DNA of 64,000 bases from Puccinia triticina (lineage: Eukaryota > Basidiomycota > Pucciniomycetes > Pucciniales > Pucciniaceae), in contig NC_070560.1 in NCBI RefSeq assembly GCF_026914185.1, positions 842,001 through 906,000 on the forward strand, given 5' to 3'. Below, in pieces: positions 57,032 to 64,000 of this stretch. The notes beneath the pieces are model-generated. The model made no database searches. It saw only the letters and a program-made list of their open reading frames with translations, and was not told the origin of the DNA. Both the position numbers and the translations under genes were made by a program. The stretch's first letter is position 1; every line of letters starts with the position of its first letter.

Positions 57032-58556
57032 GTTCTACTTTTTCTTATATAAGTTGGGGGAGAAGACCTCTGTGTAGTTTTTCGGCTTACAATTTCTCTT
57101 GGTTGAGGACAACCATCTAAGTTGGGGGAGGGCATCCTTCATTCGGCTAGAATTCTAAAAATTAAAAGCTTTTTGCGGACACAAACTCGTCTCGATGCAG
57201 GTTGGACAACTAGAAATAACTCGCGGAAGACAGCGCTGGATAAAGTGTTTTGTATTCGCAACCGGATCGGCTGAGGACCGAGGAACCAATCGCCACCAGC
57301 AATTCAAAAACAACTATATTATTATCATCATTCATCACAATTCAGACATTTAAAAAGCATCAACAATAATGGGACGGTAGTTTATATTGCGACTTCGAAC
57401 CAAAATCATCGTTCTAGAGAAGAAAACCACACAAGGAAACTATGATCAGCTTCAAACAAGACAGAATCTATAGTTGGGAATGATCGAAGAGCATCGAGTA
57501 CTGGCTACGGAGTTCGAAGAGTATTGGCAAGTAAGGACGATCAGACAAGTTTGGCGAGGCTCTTAAATACAAAGGAAGTGGAGAACAGGAGTTGATTCCG
57601 GATCGTTTCCGCTAAACATGGCGAGATTTCATTCAAATGCAATTGCATACGGGCTGTCCTTTGATTCGGATGCATGACAAAGTAACAAGATAAAAGAAAG
57701 CGAATATTAGTTCTGATCTCTCGTGGACGCACTAAGAGGAGCTATTGATGGCGAATCTTCTGAAGATTGTGCTTGAATTAAGAAGAACTCCGAACAAAGA
57801 TGACAGGAGACTACTTACCTAGTTGAAGAACCGCTAGCCAAATCGATCGAGTATTGTTGATAGGAGGCATGGAAGCTGCTGGAGATCGAAAGCCGGAATC
57901 GGACGAGCTAGAAAGGGATCACAGGCGCGAAGACCTGTCACGGACTCGTACTCCGAATTGGAGGAACGCACACGTCACCAGAAAGCGCAGAGCGCGACTG
58001 CGGGCGCAGCAGCGAGGCCCGCGCGACCAATCACGCAAAACCAGTACCCCCCGATGACTACTTGACACCCGAGGCACTCAAAGAGCGCGAAGGCACACGC
58101 AAAGCGGACTCCGCGCACACCAACCAACCACAAAACCCCTGGGAGGCTACAACCTTGAACCTGGTTTCAATTCCCACCAACAAACAAGAATTAAAACCTC
58201 AGCCAGAACGCCGGTTCAACCCCTACTCATGAACCCAGCTTTTTGCGCAAGCGGACTGCAGTTCAAATCCCCAGTAAAACCAACCTCTCTCAGTAATAGA
58301 ACTTGGGTTCAAGTCCCACTCTCTGAAAAACACAAAAACTATCAGATCATGGGTTCAAAACACACACTCAACCAAATTTATACCTCAACCCTCAAACAAA
58401 ATCAGCTCACCGCGTCTGCGGAGGATCACTGCTCAATCAACACTCAAGTCAAAGCATGATTTCATCATCTTTTTGGATCAAAGCTCTCCATCATATAAAA
58501 TCAAACACAGTCATAAGTCATAATTGACTGGGGACAGTCAATAAGTTGGGGGAGGA
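57032..58556 (+). other. 3' non-coding region of the outer element
   Basis: No convincing ORF. The polypurine phrase AAGTTGGGGGAG occurs at about 56954, 57050, 57119 and again at 58543 beside the 3' LTR. Between 58163 and 58361 lie five motifs resembling tRNA box B / T loops (GGTTTCAATTCC, GGTTCAACCCC, AGTTCAAATCC, GGTTCAAGTCC, GGTTCAAAACA). Confidence 0.6.
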
Positions 58557-59630
58557 TGTGGTCATTATTCCTGTGTTTGTAGGAGGAAAATTCAAACTTT
58601 TATGTGTACTCACAAAACACCTCAAGATACAGCCAAATGGAAAGCAGAAATGGAACCTAGGACCAAAATAACCCCTAGTCACCCACTGAAACCACCCTCA
58701 TATCTCTACCGGATCAGAAGATACGCAAATCACCCCTTTCACGCACCAGTCCGAGTGGGTTCACACACAGACTCAACTCTTGGCTACCATACTTGGCATA
58801 ATGCATACGGCACATGAATTAATTTTTTTCCTTCCTTTTATCAGTCCTCACCTCCTATTTTCTCTTTGCATATGTTTGTTTCTCATTTGCATACCTATGG
58901 TCTTGGAAAATCCTTGTATGAATATATATGATCCTGTTTGCATATCAAAGGGACGCATTGTAGATAGACTAGCTAAATTCCCTCAGTTTTACTTTCTCAC
59001 CAGCCAAATTCCCTCAAAGCTGCTCCCCTGGAGCTAAATTCCCTCATCATTGTCTATATAAGGAGGCCTCTGCCTGCCAGTTGTTTTCTCCTCATCCCAT
59101 CAGGGGACATTCCCCCTCAGATCCTCATGCCATCCGGCAGTATATATTCCCTACTCACTTATCACCACTCATATTATCATCAATCCATATCACAGTTATC
59201 AGTTCATATCACCACTCAGTTTTCACATACCTTTCACACTCTATTTGAAATTTATATCACCACTCAGTCACACACCTTTCACCAGTAACCAGTCCTCGGT
59301 TCCACTCCTGGTTGAGCTTAGCTCCCTCTCATCCTCATCACTCCTCACTTTCTGAACTTATATACCCCCAGGCCAAGGACCTAGGTTCAAGCCTCACTCA
59401 AGACATCAAGTCACCGTCACCTATCTCATACATCAGTAGCTCCATCAACCTCAGACATCGATAACAATCCTCTTATATATCTCATCTTTGAACATATCCT
59501 ATCACAAAATAAATTGCCAAGCTTACCTTGGTGGTCTTGTTTTCTGATATACAGAAAGGCAGAGCTTGCACCTCATCCATACCTTTCGCCATTCAGCAAA
59601 AGGGTCACACGACACCTTTTGAGTCTTACA
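58557..59630 (+). repeat. Outer element 3' LTR, uninterrupted
   Basis: 1,074 bp; preserves the empty target site (TCAGTCCTCACC, near 58841) of the inner element. Confidence 0.92.
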
Positions 59631-60295
59631 GCGGCGGAGCTGGACTTGACTTACGCAGGCCGGCGCGGACTGGCTGGTAGCTGCAGTAACCGGGGGAAGC
59701 CGTTACAGCCAAATTGAACTACGTCTGTGTGGGATCCTGGCATTGAAGGCTAGACAGTGGCAAGGAAGCTAAGGTGAGAGGAGTCCAATGGTGGGCAATG
59801 AAGTGCGCCAAAGTTGACAGGAAATCTGTGTGAGAGCGGAATGGATAGATGATGTGCGTGGTTGTGGGAGCATGGCTGGGTGGATGGCTTGCGTGAGAGG
59901 TGGGCGGAGGAGGATGGTTTTTCTTTCTCTCATGTTGTTTTTCCTTTTCTACGGAGGGGGGAGGGATTTTTTCTCCCCATCATCTGATCATTATGACTTT
60001 TGCAGATTTTGCTTCATTCTTGTTATTACTCTGGTACGGATTCCTTATGGCGGAGATTTTACTTACTTGTGCGGAGTTGTTTGGCTTGTGGAGTTTCTCT
60101 TTTGTGTACATCTTGGTTTACTGCGGCTTTCTACGTGCTTTGCGGTTATTCTATATGTTGCTTTTACCTGCGCTTACAATTATTGCGCCTCATACTTACT
60201 TGCAGAGCAGAGCGGAGTTCTCCATATCACCCAACTTTACCCAGGAATAATCTTGGAGCGGCAGGGTCCTGCCAATTCTACGCAGGGACCACTTT
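59631..60295. other. Repeat-like flank, no supported gene
   Basis: G-rich DNA followed by a T-rich stretch; plus-strand ORFs of 116-184 codons at 59830-60384 are hydrophobic (FLSLMLFFLFYGGG) but overlap one another and match no family. Confidence 0.35.
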
Positions 60296-60770
60296 TGTTC
60301 ACCACACCACAATGGACCTGGTCATTGAGAGGAGAAACACTCCCCCAATGCCCGGAGCAAACCATTCAACAAGAGGAGCAATGAATGGTTTGCTCCGGTC
60401 ATTGAGGGGTGTCTTTACTCCTCTTGATGACCGTAAAACAAACACGGTCATTGAGAGGAGCACTAGATCCCCTCAATGACTGGTCTGCTCCCGTTCACCA
60501 AGAGGTGTGATTACTCCCCCCAGGTCATTGAGAGAAGAGTAAGCACTCCTCTTGATGACTGGAGCCCGGTCATCAAGAATGTTCCTCTTCTCAATGGTCG
60601 GGTCTGCTCCGTTCATCAAGGGGATCAAGTGCTCCTCTTGATTACTGGAGCGAACCGTTCATTGAGGAGTGTTTAATGTTCTTGATGACCAGAAATTTTC
60701 TGTTTTAATCATCTTGATGACCAGAATGGTCCTGGTCATCAAGAGGAGTAAACCTTCTTCTCCATGGCCG
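60296..60770. repeat. Clustered GGTCATTGAGRGG / CTCCTCTTGATGACC repeats
   Basis: About a dozen direct and inverted copies of GGTCATYRAG with GTGTTTACTCC-type spacers. The same phrase (AGGTCATTGAGGGGAGTGTT) begins at 63978 and runs off the right edge, so the family gene between them is bracketed by this repeat. The core is close to the GATGACCGG repeats at 27.6-28.4 kb. Confidence 0.75.
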
Positions 60771-60819
60771 GTAATTTGCACCACGTGTACATACATGCTG
60801 GCCGGTCATTGGAGGAGTG

Positions 60820-61040
60820 TGTATACTCCGCTCCAAGACCAGCCTGTGCCGGCGGCAGATGGTGGGCGTCCTGGAGTACACCAGGGACCTCTGGCAGGGC
60901 GGGCGTGCCGGCTTTACACCCGGGTGTCATCAGTTTTTTTCCCCCAAAGCAGGCACCTGGTACCTCTGGGAGGGTGCGCCGGTGCACCAAGGGGTACCTG
61001 CCAGGCGGTACCAGGTACCGCAAGGCCATCTCTAGCTTGA
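60820..61040. repeat. GGTACC-rich block
   Basis: GC-rich with repeated ACCTGGTACC, GGGTACCTGCC, CAGGGACCTCTGG and GCACCTGG; ORFs in all plus frames are composition artefacts. Confidence 0.5.
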
Positions 61041-61309
61041 AGAATGCTAAAGGTGAGCCAATCCACCCCCAGACCATTGAATATTCCCTTAGTTTACCCA
61101 GAAAATAAATTTATTTATTTAATTGTACTGAATCATTTGTCCATATTTTGTCAGACCAAAGGAAATTTTGGTAACCAGTAATTCTCATGAGATTAAGCCA
61201 GTTAAAAATGAGTATTTACACATGTGTAACATGTAATATGTGCTTCATGCACAATATGTATGGCTGAGCCTTATTATTGTATCATCCAGCAGTTACCTGT
61301 ATGCAAAAT

Positions 61310-61383
61310 GTGTGTTTAGCTCAGTGGTGTTAGAGCAGCTGCCAGGAATTTAGAATATTGTGGGTTCAAATCCCACAACACTC
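61310..61383 (+). tRNA. tRNA-like sequence, probably a pseudogene
   Basis: 74 nt of canonical length. Acceptor GTGTGTT/AACACTC pairs 6 of 7; D arm GCTC...GAGC with box A TAGCTCAGTGGT; T arm GTGGG-TTCAAAT-CCCAC with exact box B GGTTCAAATCC. The region where the anticodon arm should be (GCTGC CAGGAAT TTAGA) does not pair and position 33 is not T, so no anticodon is assigned. Likely a decayed tRNA or SINE head. Confidence 0.5.
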
Positions 61384-61598
61384 AATTATTTTCACTTCAT
61401 TGATCACTTCAGATTTACATTCTCACACTCTACATAATCTGTAACATAGAGAATATGACATTTTACAATAAGCAGGAGGTATACAAAAGCTTGGACAAAG
61501 AACTTTGGACAAGTCATAACCAGGGTGTATTGTGGTCTAAGTGCATGAAAAAAAAAATGTTAAGGTGCTCCATGAGGACATGTTTCACTTTGAAAAAA

Positions 61599-61694
61599 AA
61601 AAAACTCAAGAAACTGCTGCCAGTTGACATGCAATATTACAAAGGCACCTTTGTAATATTGCATGTCAACTGGCAGCAGTTTCTTGAGTTTTTT
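61599..61694. repeat. 47-bp perfect inverted repeat with a 2-nt loop
   Basis: Arms 61599-61645 and 61648-61694 are exact reverse complements (…GCTGCCAGTTGACATGCAAT… / …ATTGCATGTCAACTGGCAGC…), separated by CA. It sits 78 bp upstream of the ATG of the family gene at 61773. A shorter related hairpin, CATGTCAACTG-CT-CACAGTTGACAT, lies near 63917-63941 just after that gene. Confidence 0.95.
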
Positions 61695-61772
61695 CACAGT
61701 GTTTGATAAAAAGTCAAAGCAATCTCAAAAACACAAAGAAGCACATTGGTAAAAAATTTAAATCCAAGAGAA

Positions 61773-63809
61773 ATGGTTCAAATTGGAATTTCCACTTACT
61801 TGGCTTTTTTTTATTTCAGATTTCCTCATGTTAGTAACTCTATGAATATCCCTGCATGTAAATCAGACTCTGTGGATAATTATCTTGTTGATGTCATGGA
61901 ACGTCGAGCCCCCACTGTAAATGGAATCCTTGTCTCTGACAACCCTCCCAATTTCAAAAACTCAGATCAAGCCAAGCAATCCATTGAAAAACTCCCTATC
62001 TTTCCACCTATGCAAAATCCAGTCATAAAAGCTAAATATGGTCAAAATTATCATCTAATGTCACATATTCATGGGCCAAACTCATTTGCCAAAGCAAAAA
62101 ACTTTCAATTTCATAAATCTGATGAAGTCACTGAGCTTGATTCTTCACAAAATACCATGGTTGCATCATTGAACCAGCAATCTCCAAAAAATCTTGAAAC
62201 AGAGGCTATAGATTTCAAAAAAGAATCCATAAATATTTCAACCCCAGGACTTGTGTATTCTGGGCTTCTTAACCACTCCAAACCAAGAAAAAGGGTGAAA
62301 TTTGGCCATTCTTCATTTGATGATTACAGCCAAGTTTCATCCATCAAAACTTCATTCTTCAATCTTCCAAAAAACTCTGAAAGACAATATATTGATGAAA
62401 TTAAGCATAATCAACTTGGAAGCAGCTCATCAACAGGATCTCTGCTGGATTGGAATTGCATGAACAGGAAATATTGGGATGATTGGAAATCAATTTTGCA
62501 GAGTCCAGCCAGAAAGAAGGATTTTCATCCAAATTATCATCTACCAGAAAACTTTGATGGGGATCACCAAATTGGTACAAAACTCAAATTTGAATCGTCA
62601 AATGAGTTGGAAAGAATTTTTCCATTGGAGGAAGCAAGAGATGAATCATCTGGATCTCCAGACAGCAACAGTGATATAACAGCTATCACATTTTCAAATG
62701 ATCTAAGCAGCTTATCAAATGCAGTCCTTCTTAAATCTGGCTTTCCATTCAATCCTATAGGAACACACAGGAAGAGTATTGGAAATCCATTGGATGATTT
62801 CCCTATCCAGAAATCAGTTGAAAATATATCCAGTATTACCATTCCCAATCTGATCAGTCAATTACCACCAATATTTGTGAGAAGAAACATTGACATCCTC
62901 ATTTTTGACCAGACAGCTTTTTCACCTGGTGAATCTCCATCACAAAAGGATAGGCTAAGAGTTTCTTTAATAATCTCATTCATCAAGTCTAGTGAACCAA
63001 AAATTGATGAGCTTTATATTACAAGAAGGAAGATAGAAGGAGTTGAGAGAATTTTCAAAGATCAGGTGGGTATGGTAAGGTTGAGGAAGTTAATAGCTGA
63101 AGATAATAAGCGGCAAATTGAAGAAAAGGCTCTTAAGATGAAAGAAATGAAAGTCTCAGGAATAGTAGAAATCAATAAGAAGATTGGGAGATATGATTTG
63201 TATAATGATTCAGTAGATGAGTTATGGTCAAGTAGAAGTCTTTGGTACAGATTTTTTAAAGAAATAGCCGACATACAAATATCATTTGAACCACAAACAA
63301 ATTATCAGTCTGAGCTTGCATTGAAAAGAAATCTTATTTGTTTCCTATTTTATGTCAATATGATTGGTTCAGTACTTCGTGAATTCCTTCAAGATAAATC
63401 AGATGATCAGCATTTCATGCATTCAAAGCTACTGAAAAGTGCATTAGAAATGATTCAAACTTATTTTCAACCCAAAAGTACATTAGATGTTCCTGAATCA
63501 ACTAATGTGAAAATTACACCCAATTGAAAGCTGTGGAAATTAGAAGTAGTATGGTTTTGGATTAAAATTTGGATTGAAAAATCAGACCTTGAGGATTTAA
63601 AAAAGATATTTTTTCAAAGATTGGATGATGGCATCAACAGAATTCCCATACAAACACAAGCTTTCTTCAACCACATCTTTAGTTACTCAATCAGACAATT
63701 TAATAAAAGGTTAGCTGATTATTATGACCACAAGGATCACTGCAAATCACACATAGATAAAGATGTTTCTTTGGAATGTTCACACAGAAATCTTGTTTTT
63801 TTATTTTAG
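61773..63809 (+). pseudogene. Unrecognised protein family member 2, one in-frame stop
   Basis: Paralogue of 31018-33114. ATG 61773 gives MVQIGISTYLAFFYFRF, aligning with FVGLSTYLFLLSLGF of member 1. Conserved blocks include SPSQKDRLRVSLIISFIKSS, RLRKLIAEDNKRQIEEKALK, LWYRFFKEIADIQ and AFFNHIFSYSIRQFNKRLAD, ending YYDHKDHCK and HRNLVFLF. The frame is open for 584 codons, has a single TGA at 63525-63527, then stays open and similar to member 1 to the natural end at 63809. So it is either a recent pseudogene or, less likely, read through. Function unknown. Confidence 0.65.
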
Positions 63810-63977
63810 TTTTGGTCATGAGTTTAGACAGATTTATACAATCTTACAAGTAGCACATCCAAGTCTAAAAACCACAGTTTTATGGAAACAAACTCAAGGG
63901 TTTCCCCTACATACCGCATGTCAACTGCTCACAGTTGACATAGTTTTTGTTGCAGTGGAAAAATAAATATTTTTTAT

Positions 63978-64000
63978 AGGTCATTGAGGGGAGTGTTTAC
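63978..64000. repeat. GGTCATTGAGGGG repeat at the right edge
   Basis: A copy of the 60.3-60.8 kb repeat phrase starts here and is cut by the window end. Confidence 0.6.

Larger units (their letters stand above)
49187..59630 (+). mobile_element. Outer gag-only LTR retroelement, 1,074-bp LTRs
   Basis: 5' LTR 49187-53807 (1,074 bp once the nested element 49480-53021 and its 5-bp duplication are removed); 3' LTR 58557-59630 (1,074 bp). LTRs run TGTGGTCATTATTCC ... TGAGTCTTACA and differ at roughly a dozen positions by eye. Interior 53808-58556 is 4.75 kb with one gag-type ORF and no pol. The polypurine tract AAGTTGGGGGAGGA abuts the 3' LTR. The TSD is not clean: AGCGA to the left; to the right GCGGC, or AGCGG if the LTR ends one base earlier. 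Confidence 0.92.

Noticed and set aside
59830..60479. Overlapping hydrophobic ORFs resembling a membrane protein
   Set aside because: Three overlapping frames are open over T-rich DNA and none shows a family pattern.

Overview
The window reads as nuclear DNA of a rust fungus (Pucciniales, most likely Puccinia or a close relative). The evidence is a short cluster of ordinary fungal genes with 58-90 bp introns, a gag protein resembling the DUF4100-type retroelement proteins known from Puccinia, and a dense mosaic of nested LTR retrotransposons, DNA transposons and minisatellites. This assignment is inference from content; no search was run.

Layout. 1-5007 is the only conserved gene island: the 5' part of an SMC5 gene (minus, running off the left edge), a G-patch nucleolar-type protein (minus), and a divergently transcribed F-box/seven-WD40 protein (plus) sharing a 136-bp promoter with it. 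6.2-14.4 kb is a degenerate Ty3/Gypsy-like retroelement with two ~0.5 kb direct repeats. Its 5' coding region carries two long ORFs in different frames over the same DNA. A 1,019-bp solo LTR, itself carrying a 161-bp MITE, interrupts both frames, and removing it restores both. 16.3-19.9 kb is a palindromic 28-bp minisatellite between inverted terminal sequences, with a partial segmental copy at 21.8-22.4 kb. 22.9-27.1 kb holds a broken DDE transposase, an inverted copy of its 5' part, and a truncated intron-containing copy of the F-box/WD40 gene. 27.3-30.8 kb is a miniature LTR element (TRIM-like) whose LTR contains a tRNA-like sequence; its 5' LTR is split by a CACTA-like element that carries a solo LTR of its own. 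31.0-33.1 kb and 61.8-63.8 kb are two members of an unrecognised protein family with a hydrophobic N-terminus. 33.8-38.6 kb is bounded by arrays of short hairpins and holds a MITE and a broken NIPA-type transporter gene. 40.0-44.4 kb is a nested copia-like element. 45.7-47.5 kb is a Mutator-like element with a 10-bp target duplication and a non-transposase ORF.

49.2-59.6 kb is a clear nested pair: an outer gag-only retroelement with 1,074-bp LTRs, into whose 5' LTR a second gag-only element (437-bp LTRs, TSD TCCTC) has inserted. The outer 3' LTR preserves the empty site.

Apart from the first 5 kb and possibly the 31-33 kb gene, almost everything is mobile or derived from mobile DNA. No gene for reverse transcriptase or integrase was found, so the LTR elements here look non-autonomous and would depend on proteins supplied elsewhere.
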